A stretch of DNA of 64,000 nt from Terriglobales bacterium (GCA_025980765.1 JAICXB010000003.1:1-64000), one strand, 5' to 3'. Shown: positions 26,852-35,709, counted from the first letter of the stretch. Made by a program: numbers and translations. The notes: generated by a model from the sequence alone, not told the origin.

Positions 26852-28411
26852 ATGCCCGGCTTAATGGCAAAAAAACCCTTGTCCGTCATGATGGCGGAGG
26901 CGGAAAGCACCGGCGAGCACAGCCTGAAACGAACGCTGGGTCCGACGAACCTGGTGGCGCTCGGCATCGGCGCGATTATCGGCACTGGTATCTTCGTGCT
27001 CACCGGCCCGGTTGCCGCCACTACGGCTGGGCCCGCAATTGTTCTCTCCTTCATTATCGCCGGCATCGGCTGCGCCTTCGCCGGTCTGTGCTATGCCGAG
27101 TTCGCATCGCTGATCCCGATCGCCGGCAGCTCTTACAGCTACGCGTACACAACGCTGGGCGAGATCGTCGCCTGGGTGATTGGCTGGGCTTTGGTGCTCG
27201 AATACGGCTTCGGCGCCGCTACCGTCGCCGTGGGCTGGAGCGGCTACGTGCGCAGCTTGCTGGGAGACTTCGGACTGACGTTGCCGGCTTCCCTCTCGCA
27301 CGCCCCCGGCACGCAGATGGTCCTCTCCCAAGGGCATTGGGTGCCGCTGAGCACTGTCACCGGAATGTCTGGCCTGGCGGGTCTGCCACACGCGATGTCC
27401 GGCTTCGACCTGCTGGCGCTCCTCGGGATCATGGTGGTGACAGCAGTGCTGGTGAAAGGCATTAAGGAATCCGCCAACGTCAATACCGTTATTGTCATCA
27501 TCAAGGTTTCGGTGCTGCTTGTGTTTCTGGGCCTGGGCATCATGTTTCTTACCAGCCACGCGGGCTTCGCAGGAAAAAACTGGAATCCATTCATCCCGCC
27601 AAATCAGGGAGCCTTTGGTGAATTTGGTTGGAGCGGCATTCTGCGCGGCGCCGGCATTATCTTCTTTGCCTATATCGGCTTCGACGCCGTCTCCACTGCG
27701 GCGCAGGAGGCGGGCAATCCGCAACGCGACATGCCCATCGGCATTCTTGGTTCACTGGTGATCTGCACCATCCTCTACATCGCCGTCGCGATCGTTCTGA
27801 CTGGCCTGGTGCCGTACGCGCGGCTGAACGTTGCCGAGCCGATCGCGCTGGGCGTTGACGTTACCGGCGTCAGGTGGGGCAGCCTGCTGGTAAAGATCGG
27901 CGCCATCGGTGGACTCACTTCCACCATGCTAGTTATGCTTCTCGGGCAAACGCGCATCTTCTTCACCATGGCGCATGACGGGCTGCTGTGGAGCTGGGCG
28001 GGCAAAGTCCACCCCAAGCTGCGCACGCCCTGGATCGGCACGATCGTAATTGGCATTTGCGTCATGTGCCTTGCGGCATTCCTGCCGATTACGACATTGG
28101 ACGAACTCACCAGCATTGGGACCCTCTTTGCCTTCACCGTGGTCTGCGCCGGCGTCTGGATTCTGCGCCGCCGCCAGCCGGAGCTGCACCGGCCCTTCCG
28201 CACCCCGTGGGTGCCGTTTGTGCCCATTATGGGAATGGCCGTCTCGCTGCTGATGATGGTTTCGCTGCACGGCCTCACTTGGATAGTTTTCCTCATCTGG
28301 CTGGCCCTTGGACTTTGCATCTATTTCCTCTATAGCCGCCGTCACAGCAAAGTGCAGCAGGGCCATCCCGAGGCGGTCCTGCAGCCGGCGGGGGACACGT
28401 ACTCGAGCTGA
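26852..28411 (+). CDS. Cationic amino-acid transporter-type APC permease
   Basis: The product has 519 residues with about twelve to fourteen helices. It opens with the CAT-subfamily signature LKRTLGPTNLVALGIGAIIGTGIFVLTG; then GLCYAEFASLIPIAGSSYSYAY, FFAYIGFDAVSTAAQEAGNPQRDMPIGI and MAHDGLLWSWAGKVHPKLRTP. This branch typically imports basic or broad amino acids. AGGAGA precedes the ATG. It shares direction and spacing with the permease before it but belongs to a different branch, so they are not a recent duplication. Confidence 0.92.
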   Translation: MPGLMAKKPLSVMMAEAESTGEHSLKRTLGPTNLVALGIGAIIGTGIFVLTGPVAATTAGPAIVLSFIIAGIGCAFAGLCYAEFASLIPIAGSSYSYAYTTLGEIVAWVIGWALVLEYGFGAATVAVGWSGYVRSLLGDFGLTLPASLSHAPGTQMVLSQGHWVPLSTVTGMSGLAGLPHAMSGFDLLALLGIMVVTAVLVKGIKESANVNTVIVIIKVSVLLVFLGLGIMFLTSHAGFAGKNWNPFIPPNQGAFGEFGWSGILRGAGIIFFAYIGFDAVSTAAQEAGNPQRDMPIGILGSLVICTILYIAVAIVLTGLVPYARLNVAEPIALGVDVTGVRWGSLLVKIGAIGGLTSTMLVMLLGQTRIFFTMAHDGLLWSWAGKVHPKLRTPWIGTIVIGICVMCLAAFLPITTLDELTSIGTLFAFTVVCAGVWILRRRQPELHRPFRTPWVPFVPIMGMAVSLLMMVSLHGLTWIVFLIWLALGLCIYFLYSRRHSKVQQGHPEAVLQPAGDTYSS

Positions 28412-28422
28412 GAATATGGACC

Positions 28423-28463
28423 CCGGGCGCTCCTGGTCAGACCGGAGCGCCGGGCGGCCTCGT
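28423..28463 (+). terminator. Rho-independent terminator after the permease pair
   Basis: CGCTCC with GGAGCG, extended by GG with CC and, past a bulged base, by three more pairs, forms the stem; GTTTTTCA follows nearby at about 28467. It closes the transcript that includes the two permeases. Confidence 0.6.
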
Positions 28464-28539
28464 CCGTTTTTCATCGTTCTGCGACAAGCCGCGCCCGAAA
28501 AAGAGTACTTTGCTAGAATCGACCCGCTGGGCTGAAATT

Positions 28540-28833
28540 ATGTCAGAAAAAAAATCCAGTTCCGCTGGCGAAGAACGCCTTGCTGAAGTCGATGAGGTCG
28601 CGATCAGGCTCCGTGTCGAAGCCTTGGAAGAGGGCGGGTTTCTTGCCACAAGCCCTGATGTTCCCGGGCTAGTCGCCGAAGGACGCAGCGTCACTGAAGC
28701 CGTTGAGATCGCACAAGCCTTGGGCCGAAAAATTGTAGAGTCTTGCCTTGACCACGGCGATCCCTTACCGCCTGTCTTCGTGAAAGCAGAACGCGAGCCG
28801 CAAGATTTCGTAGTGCCGGTCAGCATTCGTTAA
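28540..28833 (+). CDS. hicB: HicB-type antitoxin
   Basis: The product has 97 residues from the ATG at 28540. The degraded RNase-H-like HicB fold is evident: VAIRLRVEALEEGGFLATSPDVPGLVAEGRSVTEAVEIAQALGRKIVE. It has no added DNA-binding domain. It binds and blocks HicA. The stop and the hicA start overlap (TAATG), so the two are translationally coupled, with antitoxin first. Confidence 0.88.
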   Translation: MSEKKSSSAGEERLAEVDEVAIRLRVEALEEGGFLATSPDVPGLVAEGRSVTEAVEIAQALGRKIVESCLDHGDPLPPVFVKAEREPQDFVVPVSIR

Positions 28834-29057
28834 TGGGCCGTCTTGCCGGATTCAAATACCGCGAGGTCGTAAGGCGGCTGCGCGCTTTTGGCTTTGTCTT
28901 TGATCGTTCGGGCGCCGGTAGCCACGAAGTCTGGCGTAATACAAGCGATGGCCGTAAGATTACGCTTCCGCATCACTCTCGCGATATGGCAGAGGGTACG
29001 CTACGAGCAATCCTGCGCGAAGCACAAATCAACATTGAAGATTTCCTTAATGCATAG
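28833..29057 (+). CDS. hicA: HicA-type mRNA interferase toxin
   Basis: The product has 74 residues with the double-stranded-RNA-binding-like HicA fold: KYREVVRRLRAFGFVFDRSGAGSHEVWRN with the catalytic His of GSH (H31), then ITLPHHSRDMAEGTLRAILREAQINIEDFL. HicA toxins cleave mRNA and tmRNA independently of ribosomes. The system is complete and appears intact. Confidence 0.9.
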   Translation: MGRLAGFKYREVVRRLRAFGFVFDRSGAGSHEVWRNTSDGRKITLPHHSRDMAEGTLRAILREAQINIEDFLNA

Positions 29058-29106
29058 ATAGCGGAGCGGCGACCTCGCCCGGCATCCTTGTTAGAATCTC
29101 GCCTCA

Positions 29107-30144
29107 GTGGCGAACTCCATCCAGTCTGGCCGCAATCCGCTGCGCACCTTTCGAAGAGTCCTATGGATTGGTTTGGCTCTGCTGGTGCTCTCTGCCATTG
29201 GAGCTATTGGATTTCACCAGATCGAAGGCTGGTCGTGGCTCGACAGCATCTTCATGGTGGTGATCACGTTCAGCTCCATCGGCTATGAAGAAGTGCATCC
29301 CCTGAGCCCTCATGGCCGAGAGTTTACGATTGTTCTCATCGTCGCTGGCGCAGTCGTGGTCGCACTGGGCATCGGGACGCTCACGCAGGCTCTGCTAGAA
29401 TTCGAGCTTCTTCGCTTCTTTGGCAGGCGCAGAATGGAACGGCAAATCTCTCGGCTGACCGGTCATTACATCATCTGCGGTGCCGGACGCGTGGGGCGCA
29501 ATGCTGCCCGCGAGCTGGCTCACCGGCCCGTGCCGTTCGTCATTATTGAGACCGAGCAGACCCAGGCCGATACGCTGCCGCCAGAGTGGCTGGTCATCAT
29601 CGGCGACGCTACTCAGGAACAGATCCTGCAATCTGCTCGCATCGAACACGCTGCCGGACTGGTGGCCGCGACCACAACCGATGCCGGAAACATCTTCATC
29701 GTCCTGAACGCGCGAAGTCTGAATCCCACTTTGAAGATCATCGCCCGCGCCAGCGAAGAGGAATCGGCCAAGCACCTCAAAAAGGCGGGGGCCAACACCG
29801 TGGTCTCGCCTTACAAATTCGCTGGCCACCTGATTGCGCAAGGGTTGTTGCGGCCCAATGTCGTCGATTTCCTGAGCCTTACCACGGGCCGCGATGGCCG
29901 TTACGACATGATCATCGAGGAGATCGCTGTGCCTGCGACTTCGCCGTTCGCGGGAATGACGATTGGCAGCTCCGGAATCCATCGCAACTACGGTGTCATC
30001 GTGCTTGCGATCAAGCATCTTGACGGCAACACTCGTTTCAATCCCGCAGCTGGCGATGACATCCGCGCCGGCGACTTCCTCATTGCCATGGGTGAACCCG
30101 CCAGCATGTCAAACCTTGAACTCGCGGCAGCCGGCGAACGATGA
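29107..30144 (+). CDS. Two-helix potassium channel with RCK (TrkA-N and TrkA-C) domains
   Basis: The product has 345 residues with a GTG start. A first helix (about 18-38), a pore helix with a filter at 56-61 reading SSIGYE instead of the usual T-V-G-Y-G, a second helix (about 75-95), then an RCK domain with the nucleotide-binding glycine loop HYIICGAGRVGRNAAREL and an acidic strand end (IIETEQTQ), and a TrkA-C domain (about 265-340). It resembles MthK-like gated channels. The filter change makes K+ selectivity uncertain. The end overlaps the nnr gene (ATGA). Confidence 0.88.
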   Translation: MANSIQSGRNPLRTFRRVLWIGLALLVLSAIGAIGFHQIEGWSWLDSIFMVVITFSSIGYEEVHPLSPHGREFTIVLIVAGAVVVALGIGTLTQALLEFELLRFFGRRRMERQISRLTGHYIICGAGRVGRNAARELAHRPVPFVIIETEQTQADTLPPEWLVIIGDATQEQILQSARIEHAAGLVAATTTDAGNIFIVLNARSLNPTLKIIARASEEESAKHLKKAGANTVVSPYKFAGHLIAQGLLRPNVVDFLSLTTGRDGRYDMIIEEIAVPATSPFAGMTIGSSGIHRNYGVIVLAIKHLDGNTRFNPAAGDDIRAGDFLIAMGEPASMSNLELAAAGER

Positions 30145-31721
30145 AGATCGTTAGCTCCGCCGAGATGCTCGAGATCGATCGCATCACCACCGAACGATTC
30201 GGGGTTCCGTCGCTCACCTTGATGGAGAACGCCGGCAGCGCCGTCGCCCGCTTCGTCCTGCAACAGTATCCCGAGAAACAGCGGGTACTTGTCGTTTGCG
30301 GCAAGGGCAACAACGGCGGAGATGGATTCGTTGCCACGCGCAAACTGCATGAGGCCGGTAAAGAAGTCGGAGTTCTCTTGCTGGCTCACCCAGACGAGGT
30401 GAAAGGTGACGCGAAGAAGATGCTGGAGAGGCTGCCTTCTCCGCCAAACAGCGTGACCACACCGCAGGCACTGGAAAAACGCCGCGAACTCTTCAACAAT
30501 TGCGATCTTCTCCTCGACGCGATCTTCGGGACCGGTTTTCGCCCACCCTTGCCCGATTTAGCTGCTTCTGCGCTCGAGCTAATTTTGCAATCGACAGCCA
30601 CCGTTGTTTCTGTCGACCTGCCCTCTGGCGTTGATGCTGACTCCACCACTTATCGACAGGGGCAAGTGTGCCGAAGCGATGCAATCGTCACCTTTACTGC
30701 GCCCAAGTCGGCGGTGATCTTTGGCTGGTTCACCAATGGCCCCATTGTTACTGCACAAATCGGCTCCCTGCCAGAGGCGGTTAATTCCTCACTCGCTCTC
30801 AACTGGAACCGTCGGCCCTACTTCACGATTCCGAAACGGGAACCTAACTCCAACAAAGGAATGTATGGTCATGCGCTGATCATTGGCGGATCGCTGGGGA
30901 AATCGGGCGCTCCCACCATGAGCGCAATGGCGGCGTTGCGATCCGGCGCAGGACTTGTGACCGCTGCCGTCCCCCGAAGCGTTCTGCCCATCGTCGCGGG
31001 CGCCATTCCGGAACTCATGACGGAACCTCTCGACGAAAACGCCTCCGGCTCGCTTTCCCGAGAAGCTTTGGATACGGCACAATCCGATCGGCTCCTGGCC
31101 CGGAAAAACGTTGTCGCCCTTGGGCCAGGACTCGGCAGCGATGCTGACACGGCGAAAGCAGTCCGCGAATTTGTCGCCCGTTGTTCTCTTCCTCTGGTCA
31201 TTGATGCCGACGGGCTCAACGCTTTCGCGGGCAATGCCAAGCTGCTCGACGGCAGCGATCGTCCGCTGGTGCTCACGCCTCACCCCGGCGAAATGGCGCG
31301 ATTGATTGCAAAGCCAATCTCGGAGATTGAATCCAATCGCATCGAAGTCGCGCGGAACTTCGCGCGCGAGCACCATCTCATCCTGGTGCTCAAAGGGTGG
31401 CGCACCCTCATTGCAGATGCGCAAGGAGAGATCTGGGTCAATACCACCGGCAATCCCGGGCTCGCCAAAGGCGGCAGCGGCGACGTGCTTACCGGAATCA
31501 TCGTGGGGCTGATCGCCCAATTCCCGCGACCGCTCGTCGAAGCAGTTCGGCTAGCAGTCTACCTGCACGGACTGGCTGCCGACCTGGCTCTGGAGAAACA
31601 AACCGAACGGACTATGCTGGCAACCGATGTAATCGCCGCGCTAGTTCCGGCATTCCGCCACTTGGAGAAACCGAGCGATGACTTCGCATGGATTCAGGGC
31701 GAGGCACAGCATCGCGCATGA
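30141..31721 (+). CDS. nnrDE: Bifunctional NAD(P)H-hydrate epimerase/ADP-dependent dehydratase
   Basis: The product has 526 residues. An N-terminal YjeF epimerase domain (about 1-215; VPSLTLMENAGSAVARFVL, VVCGKGNNGGDGFVATRKL, SVDLPSGVDADS) and a C-terminal ribokinase-like dehydratase (about 235-510; KGMYGHALIIGGSLGKSGAPTMSAMAALRSGAGLVT, VIDADGLNAF, LTPHPGEMARL, GNPGLAKGGSGDVLTGII). It repairs damaged NAD(P)H hydrates. It overlaps the channel gene by 4 bases and tsaE by 4 bases, a common nnr-tsaE coupling. Confidence 0.95.
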   Translation: MKIVSSAEMLEIDRITTERFGVPSLTLMENAGSAVARFVLQQYPEKQRVLVVCGKGNNGGDGFVATRKLHEAGKEVGVLLLAHPDEVKGDAKKMLERLPSPPNSVTTPQALEKRRELFNNCDLLLDAIFGTGFRPPLPDLAASALELILQSTATVVSVDLPSGVDADSTTYRQGQVCRSDAIVTFTAPKSAVIFGWFTNGPIVTAQIGSLPEAVNSSLALNWNRRPYFTIPKREPNSNKGMYGHALIIGGSLGKSGAPTMSAMAALRSGAGLVTAAVPRSVLPIVAGAIPELMTEPLDENASGSLSREALDTAQSDRLLARKNVVALGPGLGSDADTAKAVREFVARCSLPLVIDADGLNAFAGNAKLLDGSDRPLVLTPHPGEMARLIAKPISEIESNRIEVARNFAREHHLILVLKGWRTLIADAQGEIWVNTTGNPGLAKGGSGDVLTGIIVGLIAQFPRPLVEAVRLAVYLHGLAADLALEKQTERTMLATDVIAALVPAFRHLEKPSDDFAWIQGEAQHRA

Positions 31722-32155
31722 GCAAACGCCAGTTCTGCACCCACTCCGCAGATGAGACCGTGGCTCTGGGGCGCCTTATAAGCAACTTTCTCGAAGCTGG
31801 GCAGATGGTGATCTTGCGCGGCGATCTCGGAGCGGGCAAAACCACCTTAGTCAAAGGCATCGCCGAGGGCTTCCACGCCGCCCTGCAGGAAGACGTTACC
31901 AGCCCCACGTTCACGCTCGTGCACGAATATCGCGGACCGGAAGTCACGCTCTTCCACATCGATCTGTACCGAATCGACACGGAACGCGAGCTCGCGACCC
32001 TGGGCATCGACGATCTGCGCTCGGAGCCCGATAGCATCTTGCTGGTGGAATGGGGTGAGAAATTCGAAAGTATTGTGGAAGAAAGCGGTACCGAAATCGC
32101 GCTTGAAAGGACTGGCGAGACGGAGCGTGTCATCATCCTGCGCGACAACCAATGA
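31718..32155 (+). CDS. tsaE: tRNA threonylcarbamoyladenosine biosynthesis ATPase TsaE
   Basis: The product has 145 residues. The start at 31718 (ATGA overlap with nnr) gives the usual N-terminus with HSADETVALGRLI. Walker A is LRGDLGAGKTTLVKGI, followed by VTSPTFTLVHEY and HIDLYRIDT and LLVEWGEKF. TsaE is the ATPase that drives the TsaB-TsaD complex in making t6A37 in tRNA. A start at 31688 would need an overlap of 34 bases and is less likely. Confidence 0.95.
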   Translation: MSKRQFCTHSADETVALGRLISNFLEAGQMVILRGDLGAGKTTLVKGIAEGFHAALQEDVTSPTFTLVHEYRGPEVTLFHIDLYRIDTERELATLGIDDLRSEPDSILLVEWGEKFESIVEESGTEIALERTGETERVIILRDNQ

Positions 32156-32190
32156 CAATACCGGTACCCATATGCGCCCCGGCCGACAAC

Positions 32191-32373
32191 TCAACTCTTG
32201 ATGTTCTGCTTGCGAACGAGCGCCAGAATGATGAACACACCATTGATGACTGAAAGCACCGCGAACGCGACCAGAACCGCGAGAATCGGAAGGTGGTGAA
32301 AAGCGGCAACGATGACTGCTATCGCCAGCAAGACATCAATGAGAATGAAAATTGCGAGTTCTCTTTTGGGCAT
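32191..32373 (-). CDS. Small two-helix membrane protein
   Basis: The product has 60 residues: a short basic start (MPKREL), two hydrophobic helices (AIFILIDVLLAIAVIVAAF and ILAVLVAFAVLSVINGVFIILAL) and a basic tail (VRKQNIKS). It converges with tsaE. Family not recognised. Sequence looks like a real inner-membrane peptide rather than a shadow frame. Confidence 0.5.
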   Translation of the reverse strand: MPKRELAIFILIDVLLAIAVIVAAFHHLPILAVLVAFAVLSVINGVFIILALVRKQNIKS

Positions 32374-32377
32374 GACT

Positions 32378-32660
32378 GAAGCTTCTAAGGTGCTAAGCTC
32401 CTAAGCGGCTGAGCCGGCAAATGAGAAATCAGTCAATCTTAGACCGGCAGAACATTGCGACACTGTTACGGAACAGCGCAAACATTTCTATGAATTGTCA
32501 TTCCGAAGCGCCGATTTTTGGCGCGAGGAATCTGCTGTGTCGATGTGACCTGCGAAAAGCAGATCCCTCGCTTCGCTTCGGGATGACAATTCAGAGATCC
32601 CTTTACGCTGACGGCGGTCGTTCGCTCAGAACCTTAGCCGCTTAGAAGCTCAGAAGCTGC
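32378..32660. repeat. AGCTTCTAAG-type fold-back array around a MITE-like element
   Basis: The left arm (32378-32412) and the right arm (32630-32660) are runs of AAGCTTCTAAG and GCTCCTAAGCGG-like words in opposite orientation, so the gap can fold back. The MITE-like element lies inside. The right arm reaches the fabI stop. Confidence 0.65.
32493..32591. repeat. MITE-like element, copy 2
   Basis: This 99-base element has AATTGTCA and TGACAATT ends and matches the element between accB and accC (23054-23149), differing mainly at a few internal bases and the hairpin tip. Two copies with conserved ends point to a family that has moved, probably by a transposase elsewhere. Confidence 0.8.
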
Positions 32661-32664
32661 TTCT

Positions 32665-33432
32665 TCAAAACCCCATGATGTTGTACCCGCAGTCCACGTA
32701 AATGGTTTCGCCGGTAATGCCTGTGCTCAGGTCGGAAGCCAGATAGAGGGCCGCGTCTCCCACTTCGCTGATTTCGATGTTGCGTTTTAGCGGCGCACGT
32801 TCCGCATGGGCCTTCAGCATCTCTGACAGCCCAGAAATGCCGCGTGCGGCCAGCGTCTGAATTGGACCGGCGGAGATCGCGTTTACCCGAATCTTTTGTG
32901 GTCCCAGATCGGCAGCAAGGTAGCGTACCGAAGCCTCCAGCGCCGCCTTCGCGACGCCCATCACGTTGTAGCGCGGCACTACCTTCTCCGCGCCGTAGTA
33001 GCTGAGCGTAATGACGCTTCCACCTTCTGTCATCAGGGGAGCAGCCGCACGCGACAGCGCGATCAGCGAGTACACGCTTACGTCGTGTGCCATGCGAAAC
33101 CCCTCGCGCGTGGTGAAGATGAAGTCATTCTTCAGCTCATCGGCTGGAGCGAAGGCGACGCTGTGCACCAATGCGTTGATCTTCCCATATTGGGACTTGA
33201 ACCTCTCAAAGAGCTGCGTGATCTCGGCATCGTTGGAGACATCGCATTGAAATGCCTGCGCGTCGGGAAGGCCTTCGATCAGGCTCTTGGCATTTTCCGC
33301 CAGGCGCTCGTTCTGATAGGTGACAGCAAGCGTAGCGCCGGCAGCTTGCAACCGCTGGGCGATGGCCCAGGCGATGCTGCGCTTGTTGGCAATGCCGAAG
33401 ACAACCGCGACGCGGCCTTTCATGTCGATCAT
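32665..33432 (-). CDS. fabI: Enoyl-[acyl-carrier-protein] reductase (NADH)
   Basis: The product has 255 residues, a short-chain dehydrogenase of the FabI branch: GRVAVVFGIANKRSIAWAIA nucleotide motif, VHSVAFAP, then the Tyr-x6-Lys pair (Y155 and K162 in RYNVMGVAK), GPQKIRVNAISAGPIQTLAA and a terminal YVDCGYNIMGF. It does the last reduction in each fatty-acid elongation round, and is a triclosan target in many bacteria. It follows hspR on the minus strand, 216 bases away. Confidence 0.95.
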   Translation of the reverse strand: MIDMKGRVAVVFGIANKRSIAWAIAQRLQAAGATLAVTYQNERLAENAKSLIEGLPDAQAFQCDVSNDAEITQLFERFKSQYGKINALVHSVAFAPADELKNDFIFTTREGFRMAHDVSVYSLIALSRAAAPLMTEGGSVITLSYYGAEKVVPRYNVMGVAKAALEASVRYLAADLGPQKIRVNAISAGPIQTLAARGISGLSEMLKAHAERAPLKRNIEISEVGDAALYLASDLSTGITGETIYVDCGYNIMGF

Positions 33433-33478
33433 TCGCTGCTCCCAGGAGACTTAGCAGGATAGCAGGAGACAAAGATCG

Positions 33479-33649
33479 ATTTCACCACGGAGCCACGGAG
33501 GACACGGAGGATGTTTGCATTGTTCCTTTGTCGCAGAATGCCTGTAGCTGGAGTGGAGTCTTAGCAATAGGCAAAACGTGGTTAAGAACCCAAAACCGAC
33601 TCTAAAGCTTTAAGATTTCTCCATGTTCTCCGTGTCTCTGTGGTGAAAT
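33479..33649. repeat. CACGGAG-type inverted repeat, copy 1
   Basis: Left words CACCACGGAG, CCACGGAGGACACGGAGG and right words TCTCCGTGTCTCTGTGGTG form 30-base imperfect arms between hspR and fabI. Related pairs lie at 35794-35900, 43957-44065 and 50974-51130. Confidence 0.7.
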
Positions 33650-34038
33650 CAGCGCTTTCGGTCGTCGTTGGGAATGGAACGCCGCAGCGGCACGATTGCT
33701 CCTTTGCTTGCGTCGGAGTGGGTGGCAGCGGCACGGGTGAACACCTCGTTCTGGACGAACTTTACGAACTCCTGCATTTGCGCCTGCATTTGCTCCATGC
33801 GCTCACGCATGTTAAGGATAATGGCGATGCCGGAGATGTTGACGCCCAGGTCGCGCGCCAGGCTCAGGATGAACTCCAGCCGCTGCAAATCTTCATCGGT
33901 GTACATGCGCGTGTTGCCTTCAGTACGCGACGGCTTCAGCAGTCCTTCGCGTTCGTAGAGACGCAAAGTCTGAGGATGGATCTCGTACATCTCCGCTACT
34001 GCAGAGATCATGTACGCGCCTTGTTTCTTGCGTTTCAT
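33649..34038 (-). CDS. hspR: MerR-family heat-shock repressor HspR
   Basis: The product has 129 residues. The MerR helix-turn-helix is clear: AYMISAVAEMYEIHPQTLRLYEREGLLKPSRTEGNTRMYTDEDLQRLEFI, followed by a coiled region with Met/Gln repeats (MRERMEQMQAQMQEF). HspR represses the dnaK operon by binding HAIR sites and needs DnaK as co-repressor. Location downstream of dnaJ and a HAIR-like site in the dnaK promoter support the name. Confidence 0.9.
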   Translation of the reverse strand: MKRKKQGAYMISAVAEMYEIHPQTLRLYEREGLLKPSRTEGNTRMYTDEDLQRLEFILSLARDLGVNISGIAIILNMRERMEQMQAQMQEFVKFVQNEVFTRAAATHSDASKGAIVPLRRSIPNDDRKR

Positions 34039-34140
34039 AAGAAGCTGCTGAGCTGCTAAGCTCCTGAGCTGCTAAGCAAAAGCGAGGCCAGTTCAGCGGC
34101 TAAGAAGCTCAGCAGCTTAGAAGCTCAGAAGCTTGTTTTC
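34039..34140. repeat. AGCTGCTAAG fold-back array between hspR and dnaJ
   Basis: Words such as AAGCTGCTGAG, GCTGCTAAGC and GCTCCTGAG run on the left and GCGGCTAAGAAGCTCAGC, AGCTTAGAAGCTC on the right in inverted orientation. The right end supplies the stop codon and last codons of dnaJ. Confidence 0.7.
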
Positions 34141-35348
34141 CACAACTCCGCCCGAGGATCTTCCGGATTCAGCTTTGCCAATTCTCGCATGAGCTCCTTC
34201 GAGCGCTCGTCGCGCAGCGGCGGCACTGCGATCTTCACTTCGACAATTTCGTCGCCGCGCGCACCGTCCCTGGTCGCGGAAGGTACGCCCTTCTCCCGCA
34301 TGCGCAGCTTTTGTCCACTCTGCGTGCCCGGTGGCACCTTGAGTTGCGCGCGGCCATCGATGGTCGGCACCTCGATCTTGGCGCCGAGAGCGGCCTCCGC
34401 GATCGAGATCGGCACCGTCACGTGAATGTCATCGCCTTCGCGATGGAACACCGGATGCGGATCGATGCGAATAATGATGTAGAGATCGCCCGCCTGGCCG
34501 CCGCGAATTCCCGCATTGCCTTTGCCCGCGAGGCGGATGCGCTGTCCATCGCGCGTGCCCGCCTTGATGCGCACTTCGAGCGGCTCGGTGGCGCTGACCA
34601 CGCCTTCGCCGCGGCAATTCGGGCAGGCGTTCGTCAACTCGCCGGTGCCGTGACAGCGCGGGCATTGCATGTTGAACTTCATGCCATTGGCCGAGCGCGT
34701 GACCTGACCTGAGCCTTTGCAATCCGGACACTGCCCCCCCGCCCCTACAGTCGCCGTGCCCTTGCACATCGGACATACTTCCTGCCGGGTGATATTCAGC
34801 CGCAGTACCGATCCGCGGATTGCCTGCCAGAAACCGACGCTGACCTGATACTCGAGATCAGTTCCCGATTCGGGACCTTGCGATTCCGGTCTGCCTCCGG
34901 AAAAGATGCTGGAGAAAATGTCGCGAAATCCGCCACCGCCGGAGCGCTTGCCTGCTCCAGTTCCGGTGTTAAGGTCGGAGAAATCGAATCCGCCGAAATC
35001 AAATGGAACGCCCTGAGCTCCGCCGCGACTGCTGTACGAACCACCGGGAAATCCGCCAGGAAATCCTTGTGAGCCGCCGCCCGCGCGAGCATAGGCCTCG
35101 GCGGTTGCAGGATCAATGTTGTCAGAGTAAAAACCAACCTGGTCGTAGATCTTGCGCTTCTTGGGGTCGCTGAGAACGTCGTTGGCTTCGGAAATCTCCT
35201 TGAACCGCTCTTCCGCCTTCTTATCGCCGGGATTGACGTCAGGATGATATTTGCGCGCGAGTTTGCGGAAGGCTTTGCGAATGTCTTCCGCCGAGGCGCT
35301 CTTTTTTACGCCGAGCGCGGCGTAATAGTCTTTGGTTTGCGTTGCCAT
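34125..35348 (-). CDS. dnaJ: Chaperone protein DnaJ
   Basis: The product has 407 residues. The J domain ([39 protein letters not shown] present), a Gly/Ser/Phe-rich linker (about 85-150), a zinc-finger domain with four CxxCxGxG-type repeats ([32 protein letters not shown]) and a beta-sandwich C-terminal domain. It stimulates DnaK ATPase and delivers clients. The last three codons and stop lie in the neighbouring repeat array, so the C-terminus has been trimmed or rewritten by it. Confidence 0.95.
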   Translation of the reverse strand: MATQTKDYYAALGVKKSASAEDIRKAFRKLARKYHPDVNPGDKKAEERFKEISEANDVLSDPKKRKIYDQVGFYSDNIDPATAEAYARAGGGSQGFPGGFPGGSYSSRGGAQGVPFDFGGFDFSDLNTGTGAGKRSGGGGFRDIFSSIFSGGRPESQGPESGTDLEYQVSVGFWQAIRGSVLRLNITRQEVCPMCKGTATVGAGGQCPDCKGSGQVTRSANGMKFNMQCPRCHGTGELTNACPNCRGEGVVSATEPLEVRIKAGTRDGQRIRLAGKGNAGIRGGQAGDLYIIIRIDPHPVFHREGDDIHVTVPISIAEAALGAKIEVPTIDGRAQLKVPPGTQSGQKLRMREKGVPSATRDGARGDEIVEVKIAVPPLRDERSKELMRELAKLNPEDPRAELWKTSF

Positions 35349-35541
35349 TATTAGCTGCTAAGCTCCTAAGCTACTAAGCTCAAGAAATTTCATCTTCGAA
35401 AATTGCACTTCAATCTCGCGCAACCACCCCTGCTCAGAAGCTTAGCAGCTCAGAAGCTCAGAGCTAAAACTGAAAAGCCGCCAAGCTTCTCGAAGCACGG
35501 TGGCTTAGAAGCTTAGCGGCTTAGAGCTAATAAGCTTGTTT
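35349..35541. repeat. AGCTTAG fold-back arrays between dnaJ and the 55-residue ORF
   Basis: Left: TTAGCTGCTAAGCTCCTAAG; middle: CAGAAGCTTAGCAGCTCAGAAG; right: GGCTTAGAAGCTTAGCGGC. They can pair as two nested fold-backs and extend from the dnaJ start to the next stop codon. Confidence 0.65.
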
Positions 35542-35709
35542 TTATGCCGTACCCACCTGCTGAATGAGGAACAATGATTCCGGATCGTGCGCGACGGAGT
35601 CCTTCACGAATCGTTCCGCCGCCTCCAGAGGAAACAGTCCAGCAACCGGGATCAGTTCCATCATCGCGCCCAGTTTGTTTGCGACTTTTACTACCAGATA
35701 CTGTTTCAT
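35542..35709 (-). CDS. Small conserved-looking protein in the dnaK-dnaJ gap
   Basis: The product has 55 residues from the ATG at 35707-35709 (MKQYLVVKVANKLGAMMELIPVAGLFPLEAAERFVKDSVAHDP...). The longer frame to 35808 would start in the neighbouring repeat. No family recognised; no grpE is found in this position. The sequence reads like a small soluble domain rather than a shadow, but expression is uncertain. Confidence 0.5.
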   Translation of the reverse strand: MKQYLVVKVANKLGAMMELIPVAGLFPLEAAERFVKDSVAHDPESLFLIQQVGTA

